Shown: positions 41,836 through 50,640, numbered from the stretch's first letter. The stretch: DNA of 64,000 nt from Nonomuraea sp. PA05 (GCF_008086045.1 NZ_VSEY01000005.1:310001-374000), one strand, 5' to 3'. The notes: generated from the letters alone by a model not told the origin. Program-made: numbers and translations.

Positions 41836-42549
41836 ATGAGCATGCAGCAGCAGAAGACAGCCCTCGTCACCGGCGCGTCCCAGGGCATCGGCGCCGGCGT
41901 GGTCGAGGCCTACCGCAAGCTCGGCTACGCCGTAGTAGCCGTCTCCCGCACCATCGCCCCCTCCACCGACCCCGGCCTCGTCACCGTCCAGGGCGACGTG
42001 GCCGACCGGGCCACCGCCGAGCGCGCGGTCGCCGCCGCGGTGGAGCGGTTCGGCCGCCTGGACACCCTGGTCAACAACGCCGGCATCTTCGTCGCCAAGC
42101 CGTTCACCGGCTACACCGGCGACGACTACACCGCCGTGCGCGGCGTGAACCTCGACGGCTTCTTCCACATCACCCAGCTCGCCGTCGCCCGCATGCTCCA
42201 GCAGGGCGGCGGCCACGTCGTCACCATCACCACCAGCCTGGTCGACAACGCCGACGCGCGCGTCCCGTCCGTGCTGGCCTCGCTGACCAAGGGCGGCCTG
42301 CAGGCCGCCACCAAATCTCTGGCCATCGAGTACGCCACGCGCGGCGTCCGCGTCAACGCCGTCTCGCCCGGCTCCATCAAGACGCCCATGCACCCGGAGG
42401 AGACGCACGAGACGCTGGCCGCGCTGCACCCGGTACGCCGGATGGGGGAGCTGAGCGACGTCGTGGACGCCGTCCTGTTCCTGGAGAACGCGCCCTTCGT
42501 CACCGGCGAGATCCTGCACGTCGACGGCGGCATGAGCGCCGGCCACTAG
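41836..42549 (+). CDS. SDR-fold oxidoreductase lacking the canonical catalytic tyrosine
   Basis: 237 residues. NAD(P) site TGASQGIGAG and NNAGIF are intact, C-terminal VTGEILHVDGGMSAGH is normal. In the YxxxK active site the Lys of SLTKGGLQAATKSLA is kept but the position four residues before it is Ala, not Tyr, and the upstream Ser region reads ITTSLVDN. Either another residue replaces Tyr or the protein does not act as a conventional dehydrogenase. GAAAGG site, ATG 41836. Co-transcribed with the SnoaL-like gene 11 bp downstream and controlled by the LysR/TetR sites. Confidence 0.88.
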   Translation: MSMQQQKTALVTGASQGIGAGVVEAYRKLGYAVVAVSRTIAPSTDPGLVTVQGDVADRATAERAVAAAVERFGRLDTLVNNAGIFVAKPFTGYTGDDYTAVRGVNLDGFFHITQLAVARMLQQGGGHVVTITTSLVDNADARVPSVLASLTKGGLQAATKSLAIEYATRGVRVNAVSPGSIKTPMHPEETHETLAALHPVRRMGELSDVVDAVLFLENAPFVTGEILHVDGGMSAGH

Positions 42550-42560
42550 AGGAGAGCCCC

Positions 42561-42926
42561 ATGAACACCGACACGGAAGCGATCCTGCGGGACGTGATGG
42601 ACCGGTGGCGGGCCGGCGTCGACGGGCACCAGCCGCAGCGGATCGCCGCCCTCTTCACCGAGGACTCGATCTTCCAGGGCCTGCGCCCGTACAGCGTCGG
42701 CAGGCCCGGCATCGCCGCCTACTACGACTCCCAGCCGCCGGGGCTGACCGCCGCGTACCGCGTCGCCGAGGCCCGGGCCCTCACCGACGACCTCGTCCTC
42801 GGCTACCTCGCCGTCGACTTCTCCTTCACCGACCGGCCCACCCTGCACGTGTGGCTCGGTGTGCTGGTGCGCCGGACGGAGGAGGGCTGGCGCATCGCCC
42901 ACTACCAGGTTTCCCATCTCGACTGA
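42561..42926 (+). CDS. SnoaL-like/NTF2-fold protein
   Basis: 121 residues (ATEAILRDVMDRW-like start NTDTEAILRDVMDRWRAGVD; DSIFQGLRPYSVGRPGIAAYY; GWRIAHYQVSHLD), the cone-shaped NTF2 fold of SgcJ/EcaC-type proteins. Strong GAGGAGAG site, ATG 42561. Such proteins are ketosteroid-isomerase-like or small-molecule binders; in this operon it likely acts on the same compound as the SDR. Specific function unknown. Confidence 0.82.
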   Translation: MNTDTEAILRDVMDRWRAGVDGHQPQRIAALFTEDSIFQGLRPYSVGRPGIAAYYDSQPPGLTAAYRVAEARALTDDLVLGYLAVDFSFTDRPTLHVWLGVLVRRTEEGWRIAHYQVSHLD

Positions 42927-42980
42927 GGCGCCGGGGCCGCACGTCTTCCACCACGCGGGTCGCCCGGCCCGAGATGCCGG

Positions 42981-43958
42981 TCAGGGCCGGTGATCGGACG
43001 TGGCAGCCAGGCGTCCCCAGGTCGTGACCAGCGGCCGGTAGCCCTGGCGGGACCAGAAGGGCACGGACAGCGGGTTCGCGGCCATGTAGTGCACCAGCAC
43101 GGTCTCGACGCCCGCCGCCGCCACCACGGCGTGGGCGTGGTCGGCGAGCGCGGCGCCGGTGCCCCTGCCCCGGCTGCCGGCCCGCGCGTACAGGGAGCCG
43201 ACGTAGGCCACCGGCGAGGCCCGCACGGCGGACGCGATCCGTCCGGCGCGGGAGGGGTGGTGGATGGCGAGCATGCCGGTGACGTCGCCGTCCCGCTCGG
43301 CCAGCCAGCACCAGCCGTCGCCTCGGGTGAGCTTCTCCGCCAGCTCGGCCCGTGCGGCGGCGGCCGTCGAGGGCAGTGCCGGCGGCACCCAGCCGAACTG
43401 CGCCTCGTAGTCGATCAGCTCCAGGTAGAGGCGGCACATGGCGTCGAGGTCGTCCGCCACGGCCCGTCGCACGCCGGGGGACGGCGGGACGGCGGGCGTC
43501 CCGCGGGGCGGCTGACCGGCGGGTGAGGCGGGAGCGACGCGGACGGCGAGGATGGTGCGCGGTGCGAACCCCCGCCTGACCAGGGCAGCGACCGGCGCGG
43601 TGTCGCGGCTCGGCCAGTTCACGACAAGCCCGGCGTCCACCCCGGCGCCGAGACCGGAAGGCCGCAGGTCGGGGTTGGAGGTCCGGTGGTCGGGGTCGGG
43701 GGCTCGCAGGTCGAGGCCGGAGATCCACCGGTCGAGAAGGCGGCCGAGGGCGCCCGCCGGATCGTCGCCCGCCACCCTGGCCTGCAGCGCATGGGTGACC
43801 ACCGGCCCCCACCGCACGGCATCGGCCCGGGTCACGGCCACCGAGGGCGCCCCGACGGCGTCCGGCACCTCGATGAGGTCGCCGTCGAGGGGCGCGACAG
43901 TGACGAGCGGGTCGGCGGCCCGCACCCGCGCGAGATGCCCTTCGACCACCTCCCTCAC
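42981..43958 (-). CDS. GNAT-family N-acetyltransferase
   Basis: 325 residues from the GTG at 43958, which overlaps the DUF2804 stop by 4 bp. The C-terminal GNAT domain shows the acetyl-CoA loop ARAGSRGRGTGAALADHA and the following VHYMAANPLSVPFWSRQGYRP. The N-terminal 150 residues look like a degenerate second GNAT or linker region (WGPVVTHALQARVAGDDPAG, VVNWPSRDTAPVAALVRRGF). A repeated PD(H/L)R-rich segment near residues 75-95 is low complexity. Substrate unknown. Confidence 0.85.
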   Translation of the reverse strand: MREVVEGHLARVRAADPLVTVAPLDGDLIEVPDAVGAPSVAVTRADAVRWGPVVTHALQARVAGDDPAGALGRLLDRWISGLDLRAPDPDHRTSNPDLRPSGLGAGVDAGLVVNWPSRDTAPVAALVRRGFAPRTILAVRVAPASPAGQPPRGTPAVPPSPGVRRAVADDLDAMCRLYLELIDYEAQFGWVPPALPSTAAAARAELAEKLTRGDGWCWLAERDGDVTGMLAIHHPSRAGRIASAVRASPVAYVGSLYARAGSRGRGTGAALADHAHAVVAAAGVETVLVHYMAANPLSVPFWSRQGYRPLVTTWGRLAATSDHRP

Positions 43959-44938
43959 CAGCGCTGCCGGGCCTCCTCGGCCCACCCGGTCAGGCCGTCG
44001 AGGTCGATCCAGGCGCCGTCGTCGGCCTGCGCGCGTCCGCTGAAACGCCCGAAGCACTGGTGCGTCTCGGACCCGACCAAGCCCAGCTCCGTGCGGGCGA
44101 TCTTCTCGTGGAACGGCGTGAACACCGCCTCCACCCGCGTGCCCGTGATCCGCCACGGCTTGAGCCAGTCGCCGCGGTCGTAGTGCCACGCCAGCTCCTC
44201 GCCGATCTTGTGCAGCCGCCCGTCGACGAACAGGGCGTTCTCCGTCATCCCGGTGCCGTCGGTCCACTTGCCGCCGAGCTGGACGGCCCGCCCCGGCGCG
44301 CTGCCCGCCGCCCAGTTCCACACGATGGAGTACGGCCACCGCCCGCGCCCGTGGTCGAGCACGGCGAAGGAGTCCCGTTCGCTCACCTCATGCTCGGCGT
44401 GCCCGAGCCGCAGCCGGCCGCGTACCGGGCGTCCGACGTCCTTGACCGTGTACTGGAAGCGGCCGGGACCCCAGGGCACCACGACACCGAGCGACTCGTG
44501 CCCGCCGGGCAGCGGGATGTCCAGCTCGACCTCGACGCCGGGCGCCACCGCCCGCAGCGTGCTGCCCCCGGGGTGCTGGTCGATGTCGATGGCCAGCCCG
44601 TTCGCGCGGGCCGACGCGGCGCCCTCGCCGCTGCGTTCCGGCATCACCGTGCCGCGCGCCAGCGGCACCACCACGTCCTTGGACGTCTCCTCGCCGGTCG
44701 CCCGGTCCAGCACGTAAAGGCCGTGCACGCCGGCGTAGTCGAGCGACGACGCCACCAGGCCGATCACGTGATCGGGCGTGACGACGCCCCAGTACTCCCA
44801 GCGTTTGGTACGGCCCCAGCCGCGCAGGTTGGCGCGGTGCAGCGGGCGCCGCGTCCAGCCCACCGCCTCCGGGTTGAGCCGCCCGCCGGGCAGGCACAGG
44901 TCGACGGGCGCCGTGATCTCCCGCTCGTGCGTCACCAT
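43955..44938 (-). CDS. DUF2804 family protein
   Basis: 327 residues, ATG 44938. Motifs PLHRANLRGWGRTKRWEYWG, SSLDYAGVHGLYVLD, DHGRGRWPYSIVWNWAAGS and LGGKWTDGTGMTENALFVDG match the DUF2804 family, which has a lipocalin/carotenoid 1,2-hydratase-like beta barrel. No signal peptide. Function undetermined; coupled to the acetyltransferase. Divergent from the sigma factor gene. Confidence 0.85.
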   Translation of the reverse strand: MVTHEREITAPVDLCLPGGRLNPEAVGWTRRPLHRANLRGWGRTKRWEYWGVVTPDHVIGLVASSLDYAGVHGLYVLDRATGEETSKDVVVPLARGTVMPERSGEGAASARANGLAIDIDQHPGGSTLRAVAPGVEVELDIPLPGGHESLGVVVPWGPGRFQYTVKDVGRPVRGRLRLGHAEHEVSERDSFAVLDHGRGRWPYSIVWNWAAGSAPGRAVQLGGKWTDGTGMTENALFVDGRLHKIGEELAWHYDRGDWLKPWRITGTRVEAVFTPFHEKIARTELGLVGSETHQCFGRFSGRAQADDGAWIDLDGLTGWAEEARQRW

Positions 44939-44986
44939 GGCTGAAGGGTAGCGGCTCGCGTCCTGCGGTGATCGATCCCCGGCTCC

Positions 44987-45012
44987 AACCTTTCGGCGCT
45001 CCGGCAGCGTCT
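44987..45012 (+). promoter_or_regulatory. ECF-type promoter for the sigma/anti-sigma pair
   Basis: AACC (44987-44990), 17 bp, CGTCT (45008-45012). This is the generic ECF-sigma promoter form (AAC at -35, CGTC at -10) and lies 28 bp before the TTG start, suggesting autoregulation by the sigma factor it drives. Confidence 0.45.
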
Positions 45013-45039
45013 GGAGATTGACCGAATTGAGGAGAGACG

Positions 45040-45570
45040 TTGGATCGCAATGCCGGCTTCCGGGCGTTCGTCGATGCGCACCAGCGCTCGTTGCTGCGGC
45101 TGGCCTACCTGCTCACCGGCGAGGAGCATCTCGCTGAGGATCTCGTGCAGAGCGTGCTGGTCCGGATGATCGCGCGCTGGCCGAAGTTACGCCACATCGA
45201 CAAGCTCGACCTGTACGCGCGCAAGGCCATGATGAACCAGTACATCTCGTGGCGCAGGAAACGTTCCTCCGATGAGGTGCCGAGCGCGGATCCGCCCGAA
45301 CGCTCCCACTGGCCGGAGGACTCGGCCGTGCTGCGGATCGCCCTGCGTCAGGTGCTGATGCGGCTCACGCCCAAGCAGCGCGCGGTGCTCGTGCTGCGCT
45401 TCTTCGAGGACAGGACCGAGCGCGACGTCGCCGGCCTGCTGGGCTGCTCGGTCGGCACCGTGAAGAGCCAGACGCACCACGCCCTGGCGCGGCTGCGCGC
45501 GCTGGCGCCTGAGCTGGCGCCCAACCTTCCCGTCATCCGTCCGGCCGAGGTGAAGGAGACGCATCGATGA
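45040..45570 (+). CDS. SigE-family ECF RNA polymerase sigma factor
   Basis: 176 residues. Region 2 (FVDAHQRSLLRLAYLLTGEE, HLAEDLVQSVLVRMIARW) and region 4 (LTPKQRAVLVLRFFEDRTER, DVAGLLGCSVGTVKSQTHHAL) are both intact. TTG start at 45040 with GAGGAGAG upstream. Stop overlaps the next gene by 4 bp (ATGA), the usual sigma/anti-sigma arrangement. Confidence 0.93.
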   Translation: MDRNAGFRAFVDAHQRSLLRLAYLLTGEEHLAEDLVQSVLVRMIARWPKLRHIDKLDLYARKAMMNQYISWRRKRSSDEVPSADPPERSHWPEDSAVLRIALRQVLMRLTPKQRAVLVLRFFEDRTERDVAGLLGCSVGTVKSQTHHALARLRALAPELAPNLPVIRPAEVKETHR

Positions 45571-46649
45571 CCTGGCTGAAGGACGCCTTCGAGCGCATCG
45601 CGGACGACATGCCGGAGCGGGATCTGGCCGCCCGCGCGATGGCGGTCCACCAGCGCAGGCGGCGTAACCGCACGGCGTTCGCCGCCGCGGCGGCCGTGGT
45701 CGTGGTGACGGCGCTGGCCGCCACGCTGGGCGTCCGCCTGCTGCCGGAGACGCCGCGGGAGCCGGCCGCTCCTGTCAAGCCGCCCGAGCAGGCCACGATC
45801 GAGGTCGGAGTCGTTCCGAGCACGGCGGCGGCGCCGCTGTTCGTGGCCGCCGCCAAGGGCTACTTCGAGCAGGAGGGGCTGACCGTGACGCCGCGGATCG
45901 TCATCAGCGGCGCGCACGCCGTGCCCAGGGTGGCCGCGGGCGCTGTGGATCTCACGCAGACCGATCATCTGGCGGCGCTGCGGGTGATCCGGGCCGGACA
46001 GCCCTTCAAGATCGTCTCAGGCCTGTACGAGCCGGGGCCCGGCACCACCGCGCTCGTCGTCAAGGCCAAGTCCACGATCAGGAGCGTGGCCGATCTCGAG
46101 GGGAAGAAGATCGGGGTCTCGTACCTGCGGAGCATGGAGGAGCTCGCGCTCGCCGGCCTGCTGAAGAAGGCCGGTCTGAGCCTGGACGACGTCAAGCTGA
46201 TCGAGAGCCCGCTGCCCGACATGGCCATGCAGATGGCGAAGGGCCGGTTCGACGCCGCGCTGACGGTCGAGCCGTTCGTCAGCATGGGGGCCGGGCAGAA
46301 GCAGTGGCGGGTGCTGGCTGACCTGCTGACCGGCGACTTCGCGGATCTGCCCGGGCAGGCGTGGATGGCCTCCGAGAAGTGGATCGCGGCCAACCCCGCC
46401 ACGCTGGCGGCCTTCCAGCGCGCGCTGGTCAAGGCGCAACGCCTGATCACGAGCGACCCCGGCGAACTCGAGGCCATCCTGCCGTACTACATCAGGATGA
46501 CCCGCGAGGAGTCCGCCGCGATCAAGCGTGGCGCCTACACCACCGCGATCGACCTGCCAGGGCTGCGGCGGCTGGACGAGCTGGGGCGCCGGTACGGGTT
46601 CATGAAGGGCCGGTTCGACGTGAAGGAGGCCGTCATGACCTCCCGGTAG
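45567..46649 (+). CDS. Membrane-anchored protein: anti-sigma-like N-terminus plus SsuA/NMT1-like solute-binding domain
   Basis: 360 residues. Residues 1-36 form a charged cytosolic helix (MTWLKDAFERIADDMPERDL, then RRRRNR) like that of membrane partners of SigE-family factors. Residues 37-59 form one transmembrane helix. From about 77 to 355 the sequence reads as a type-2 periplasmic binding protein of the nitrate/sulfonate/thiamine-precursor class (VGVVPSTAAAPLFVAAAKGYF, EQEGLTV, LEGKKIGVSYLRSMEELAL, AALTVEPFVSMG). There is no lipobox and no signal cleavage site, and no permease or ATPase gene nearby, so transport is unlikely. Best reading: an extracytoplasmic ligand sensor that sequesters the upstream sigma factor. 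Inferred from architecture; not demonstrated. Confidence 0.82.
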   Translation: MTWLKDAFERIADDMPERDLAARAMAVHQRRRRNRTAFAAAAAVVVVTALAATLGVRLLPETPREPAAPVKPPEQATIEVGVVPSTAAAPLFVAAAKGYFEQEGLTVTPRIVISGAHAVPRVAAGAVDLTQTDHLAALRVIRAGQPFKIVSGLYEPGPGTTALVVKAKSTIRSVADLEGKKIGVSYLRSMEELALAGLLKKAGLSLDDVKLIESPLPDMAMQMAKGRFDAALTVEPFVSMGAGQKQWRVLADLLTGDFADLPGQAWMASEKWIAANPATLAAFQRALVKAQRLITSDPGELEAILPYYIRMTREESAAIKRGAYTTAIDLPGLRRLDELGRRYGFMKGRFDVKEAVMTSR

Positions 46650-46657
46650 CCGTGCGG

Positions 46658-48085
46658 TCAGTGGTCGCGGGCCTCGTCGAGGACGCGGGCGGCCTCCCGC
46701 TCGTACGAGCCGCGCGAGGCCAGCACCACCAGGCCGCCCACCACCATGGGCACGATCAGCGCGTACATGGCGACGAGGAGGGAGCCGGAGGCGTCGGAGG
46801 CCATGCCGACGATGAGGGGGCCGAAGGCGGCGCCGATCGTCAGCAGGAACTGCAGGACGGCGAAGCCGACGCCCCTCGACCCGGCCCCCACGACGTCGGC
46901 GATGCAGGCCGTGCAGGTGGGAATGGCGGTGGAGGAGATCGTGACGGCGAACAGCAGGAGGATCACCAGCGCCACGGGGGAGTCCATCAGCAGGGCCGCG
47001 CCGAGGAGGGTCGAGCCGATGGTGATGCCGGAGCCGCCGACGAGCAGCCGGCCGCCCGGGTACCGGCCGTGCGCCCGCTTGCCGAGGGCCGAGCCGATGA
47101 CGGTGCCGCTGAGCACGCCCACGATGGTGACGCCGCCGCTGATGCTGCTGGCCACGCCGGTCGCCATGCCGAAGTCGCGGACCATGAGGGACGGCAGCCA
47201 GAAGTAGACGCCGCCCAGGCCGAGGGTCAGGATCATCACGCCGAGCGCGACGAGGACCAGGGTGCGGGTGGCCAGGACCTGGCGGACCTGCGGCCAGAAG
47301 GGCGGCTTCACGGTGCCGATGGGGGCCGGATCGGCCTGTGGCGGACCGGCCTGCGGCGGCTCCAGCGCGCCGGGCGGCGGCGCCTGCCTGGGCACGGCGG
47401 GAACCGCGGCCCCGTCCGCACCCACGGTGGCGGTGGCCATGATCTTGTCGATCTGGCCGCGCTCCGGCTCACGCAGCCGCCACACGAGGATGGCGGTCAG
47501 CGCCCCCGGGATCGCCATCAGCAGGAACGCGGCCCGCCACCCGAAGGCCTGCCCGATGACGCCGCCCAGCAGGGTGCCGACGCCGCCCAGGTAGGTGGTC
47601 ATCCGGGTCCACCCGTACACCTGCATGCGGGTCGCGGCGGGGTAGAAGTCGGCGAGCAGGCTGCCGACGGCGGGGTTGTCGATGTTCTCGCCGGCGGCGA
47701 GCAGTACCCGCATGACGTAGAAGGCGGCGAACCCGGTGGCCAGGCCGGAGCCGAGGGTGGCCAGCGCCCAGCAGAGCACCACGACCGCGATGATCCTGGT
47801 GCGGCTGTAGCGGTCGGCGAGGTAACCGGCGGGCAGCGCGACGGCGGCGGCGGCCAGCGCGGCGGCGGTCGGGATGGATCCGGCGGCGGTGTCGCTGAAG
47901 CCCCATTCGGCCTGTACCAGGGGCAGCACCCCGGACATCAGGTTGGCTTCGATGCGATCGACCATGCCGACGATGAACAGAACGATGAACGGTCCCCAGC
48001 CGTAGGGGTTGGGATCGGTGGCGGTGATGCCGCCTCGCGGCGGGGATCCGAGTTTGCGGCGTTCGCGGGCGACGGCCTTCACCAT
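46658..48085 (-). CDS. MFS transporter, Spinster-like
   Basis: 475 residues from ATG 48085 with GAGGAG 6 nt upstream; an earlier ATG at 48121 is less likely. Twelve hydrophobic segments, with the conserved loop AGYLADRYSRTRIIAVVVLC and the N-terminal GMVDRIEANLMSGVLPLVQ typical of the Spinster/UhpT-like group. The central loop has a long Pro/Ala-rich insert (PRQAPPPGALEPPQAGPPQ). Probably exports or imports a small organic anion or lipid; unknown. An operator-like dyad lies 60 bp upstream. Confidence 0.88.
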   Translation of the reverse strand: MVKAVARERRKLGSPPRGGITATDPNPYGWGPFIVLFIVGMVDRIEANLMSGVLPLVQAEWGFSDTAAGSIPTAAALAAAAVALPAGYLADRYSRTRIIAVVVLCWALATLGSGLATGFAAFYVMRVLLAAGENIDNPAVGSLLADFYPAATRMQVYGWTRMTTYLGGVGTLLGGVIGQAFGWRAAFLLMAIPGALTAILVWRLREPERGQIDKIMATATVGADGAAVPAVPRQAPPPGALEPPQAGPPQADPAPIGTVKPPFWPQVRQVLATRTLVLVALGVMILTLGLGGVYFWLPSLMVRDFGMATGVASSISGGVTIVGVLSGTVIGSALGKRAHGRYPGGRLLVGGSGITIGSTLLGAALLMDSPVALVILLLFAVTISSTAIPTCTACIADVVGAGSRGVGFAVLQFLLTIGAAFGPLIVGMASDASGSLLVAMYALIVPMVVGGLVVLASRGSYEREAARVLDEARDH

Positions 48086-48144
48086 GACTTTCTCCTCGCG
48101 TCGGTGTCCCCCGTGGAGCATCGGACGTGGGGAAACAACCCCCG

Positions 48145-48166
48145 AACTCCGTTCTGGAACAGAGTT
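48145..48166. promoter_or_regulatory. 22-bp dyad upstream of the MFS gene
   Basis: AACTCYGTTC-N2-GAACRGAGTT, nine of ten arm positions matching. It lies 60 bp before the MFS start in a 285-bp gene-free spacer. A wider inverted repeat, TTTCAC and GTGAAA about 19 nt apart, lies between about 48197 and 48230. Likely a repressor site; the regulator is not adjacent. Confidence 0.45.
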
Positions 48167-48370
48167 CTAGGAAGAGTGTCGTACATCACACTTCGTTTCA
48201 CCAGTGTTAAGGCGCGTCATGTGAAACTTCTGGCGCGGCCACATCGGACGGCATCACCGCCTACCCGCGCCACATCCGCCCGGGCCAGATCGCGATGGCC
48301 CCGCCGGTCGGGGCTTGTGCCCGCCTCTTCCGGGTACTGGCCGGTTTTCGACGGAAGGGGCGGGACGAGG

Positions 48371-49264
48371 GTGAGCGGTTCTCAGGAGGCGACGCTGGCG
48401 GCGCTGGCGGCCAACGTCGGCATCGCGGTGACGAAGTTCGTGGCGTACGTCTTCACCGGGTCGTCGTCGATGCTCGCCGAGAGCATTCACTCCGTCGCCG
48501 ACTCGGGCAACCAGGGGCTGCTGCTGTTCGGGCGGACGCGCGCCGCGCGCGAGCCCACCCCCGACCACCCCTTCGGCTTCGGCAGGGAACGATATTTCTA
48601 CGCGTTCCTGGTCTCGGTGGTGCTGTTCTTCGGCGGCGGGCTGTTCGCGCTCTACGAGGGGTACGAGAAGGTCGTCCACCCGCATCCGCTGGAGAGCTGG
48701 CCGTGGGCGGTCGGGGTGCTGGTCGCGGCCATCGTCATGGAGGGCCTGTCCCTGCGCACCGCCGTGCGCAACGCGGGACGGCTGCGCCGTGGCCGGTCCT
48801 GGGCCAGGTACATCCGCGAGGCCAAGGCGCCGGAGCTGCCCGTGGTCCTGCTGGAGGACACCGCCGCCCTCGCCGGGCTGGCGCTCGCCCTCGTCGGCGT
48901 GACGCTGGCGCTGCTCACCGGCAACCCGCTCTTCGACGGCCTCGGCTCGATCGCCATCGGCCTGCTGCTGATCATCGTGGCGGTGACGCTCGCCAGGGAG
49001 ACCAAGAGCATGATCATCGGTGAGTCGGCGGCGCCCGAGATCCAGCAGGCCATCGAGGACGTGCTGCGGGACGACGCCGCCGTCAGCGGGTTCACCCAGC
49101 TCCGCACCCTGCACCTGGGGCCCGAGGAACTGCTCGTGGCGGCCCGCGTCACCGTGGCGGACCCGGCGGGGGACGGGCAGGTGGCCGAGGCCCTGCGCGG
49201 GACGGAGCGGCGCATCCGCGAGCGCGTCCCGCTCACGACCGTCGTCTACCTGCAACCGGACTGA
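48371..49264 (+). CDS. Cation diffusion facilitator (CDF) metal transporter
   Basis: 297 residues from the GTG at 48371. The first helix pair contains NVGIAVTKFVAYVFTGSSSM and LAESIHSVADSGNQGLLLFG; the HxxxD of SIHSVAD is the metal site in TM2. Then HPFGFGRERYFYAFLVSVV and, in TM5, LLEDTAALAGLALALVG give the second metal-site residues (E/D). It ends with a short cytosolic domain. This form (EDTAALAG) is the large Fe/Zn-type actinobacterial CDF. The open frame reaching back to 46361 is a shadow of the opposite MFS gene. Confidence 0.9.
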   Translation: MSGSQEATLAALAANVGIAVTKFVAYVFTGSSSMLAESIHSVADSGNQGLLLFGRTRAAREPTPDHPFGFGRERYFYAFLVSVVLFFGGGLFALYEGYEKVVHPHPLESWPWAVGVLVAAIVMEGLSLRTAVRNAGRLRRGRSWARYIREAKAPELPVVLLEDTAALAGLALALVGVTLALLTGNPLFDGLGSIAIGLLLIIVAVTLARETKSMIIGESAAPEIQQAIEDVLRDDAAVSGFTQLRTLHLGPEELLVAARVTVADPAGDGQVAEALRGTERRIRERVPLTTVVYLQPD

Positions 49265-49389
49265 GTACTCCCGTTGGTGCAGGCGTACGGCGAACGGTGT
49301 GCACCCGGGTGACGGTGGATGGACGACGCGGCGGCGGAACGATCAGGCCTAGCGTTTCCGCCATCGAGCCGTCATCGGGAGGAAACACC

Positions 49390-50640
49390 ATGAGCAAGAG
49401 AGCCGTCGCCACGGTCGCCGGGCTGATCGGCCGTCACGCCCGCTGGCCCCCGCACGCGGCCGAAGCGCCGCCACGACGCGACCCCGCTCCCGTCCGGCAC
49501 CTCACCAGGATCACCGACGTCGCACTGGCCGCTGCCACCCTCGTCTTCTTCGTCACGGTGGCCCTCGCCACCGGCCTCCACGGCCGCTCGCTGACGCCCC
49601 TCGGCCCGTGGCACGGGCCGATCCAGCTCGGCCTGTTCCTGGGGGCGGTCCTGCTGGTCAGACGCCGCTGGCCGATGACCGTCCTGCTGCTGTCGGTCTG
49701 CGGGGTGCTCGCCTATCACAGCGTCGCCGGGCTGTGGTCTCCCGCCGGCTGGATCTGGCCCATCGCGGTGGCCTACTTCACCGCCGCCACCACGCGCCAC
49801 GTGCGCTGGGTGGCCCTCATCGGCGTGGCGCAGCTCGCCTACTCCGCGATCGACGCCCGCTTCATCGTGGAGCGGAACGTCCCCCGCTACCTCATCCACG
49901 TCGCAGGGGAGGGGCTGCTGCTGGTGGTCCTCATCGTCGCCGGCCTCACGTACGCCGCCGCGGTGCGCTGGCGGGAACGGCTGCGCGAGACCGACGGCAG
50001 GGCGCGCGCCGCCGAGGAACGCCTGCGCGTGTCGCACGAGCTGCACGACGTCATCGCGCACACGCTGGCCCTCGTCGGCGTCCAGCTCAACGTCGCCGCC
50101 GACGCCCTGGACGAGGATGACCCGGCGGCGGCGGCCGAGGCGCTGCGCCTGGCCAAGGACGTACGGAACCGGGCGATGACCGACCTGCGCTCCCTCATCG
50201 CGACGCTGCGCGACGACCCCGGCGGCGACACCCACCCGCAGCCGGACCTGGACGGGCTGCGCGTCCTCGTCGCCGACGCCCGCGCCGCCGGCCTGGAGGT
50301 GACGCTGGACGAGCGCGGCGACCCCGCCGCCGTCCCCGCCATGCCCGCCATCGCCATCTACCGCGTCGTCCAGGAGTCGCTCGCCAACACGCTCAAGCAC
50401 GCGGGCGCGAGCAAGGCGCAGGTGACGATCGACTACCGGCCCGGCTCGGTCACCGTCGAGGTCACCGACGACGGGCGCGGCTCCACCGACGTCACCGCGG
50501 TCACCGCGGTCACCGAAGGCCACGGCCTGGCCGGCATGCGCGAACGGGTGAGCGCGCTCGGGGGCACGCTCATCGCCGGGCCGGTCCCCGGAGGCTTCAC
50601 GGTGCGGGCCGATCTCCCTGTGGCAGGCTCGTCGGCATGA
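49390..50640 (+). CDS. NarL-type sensor histidine kinase
   Basis: 416 residues. Four to five transmembrane helices between residues 41 and 190 form the sensor. A HisKA_3 domain follows with the phospho-acceptor His219 in SHELHDVIAH, then the HATPase with VVQESLANTLKHA (N box), VTDDGRG (G1) and GHGLAGMRERV (G2). ATG 49390 with GGGAGGAAA upstream. Its stop overlaps the response regulator start (ATGA). The open-frame start at 49297 is not supported. Confidence 0.93.
   Translation: MSKRAVATVAGLIGRHARWPPHAAEAPPRRDPAPVRHLTRITDVALAAATLVFFVTVALATGLHGRSLTPLGPWHGPIQLGLFLGAVLLVRRRWPMTVLLLSVCGVLAYHSVAGLWSPAGWIWPIAVAYFTAATTRHVRWVALIGVAQLAYSAIDARFIVERNVPRYLIHVAGEGLLLVVLIVAGLTYAAAVRWRERLRETDGRARAAEERLRVSHELHDVIAHTLALVGVQLNVAADALDEDDPAAAAEALRLAKDVRNRAMTDLRSLIATLRDDPGGDTHPQPDLDGLRVLVADARAAGLEVTLDERGDPAAVPAMPAIAIYRVVQESLANTLKHAGASKAQVTIDYRPGSVTVEVTDDGRGSTDVTAVTAVTEGHGLAGMRERVSALGGTLIAGPVPGGFTVRADLPVAGSSA

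Noticed and set aside
45567..46649. Ordinary ABC transporter binding lipoprotein
   Set aside because: No lipobox or cleavable signal, a 36-residue charged cytosolic N-terminus, no permease or ATPase gene nearby, and coupling to a sigma factor.
46361..48370. Very long rightward open frame upstream of the CDF gene
   Set aside because: It is antisense to a clear MFS transporter and reads as low-complexity Gly/Asp/Glu/Arg. It is an artefact of high GC, and the real gene begins at the GTG at 48371.
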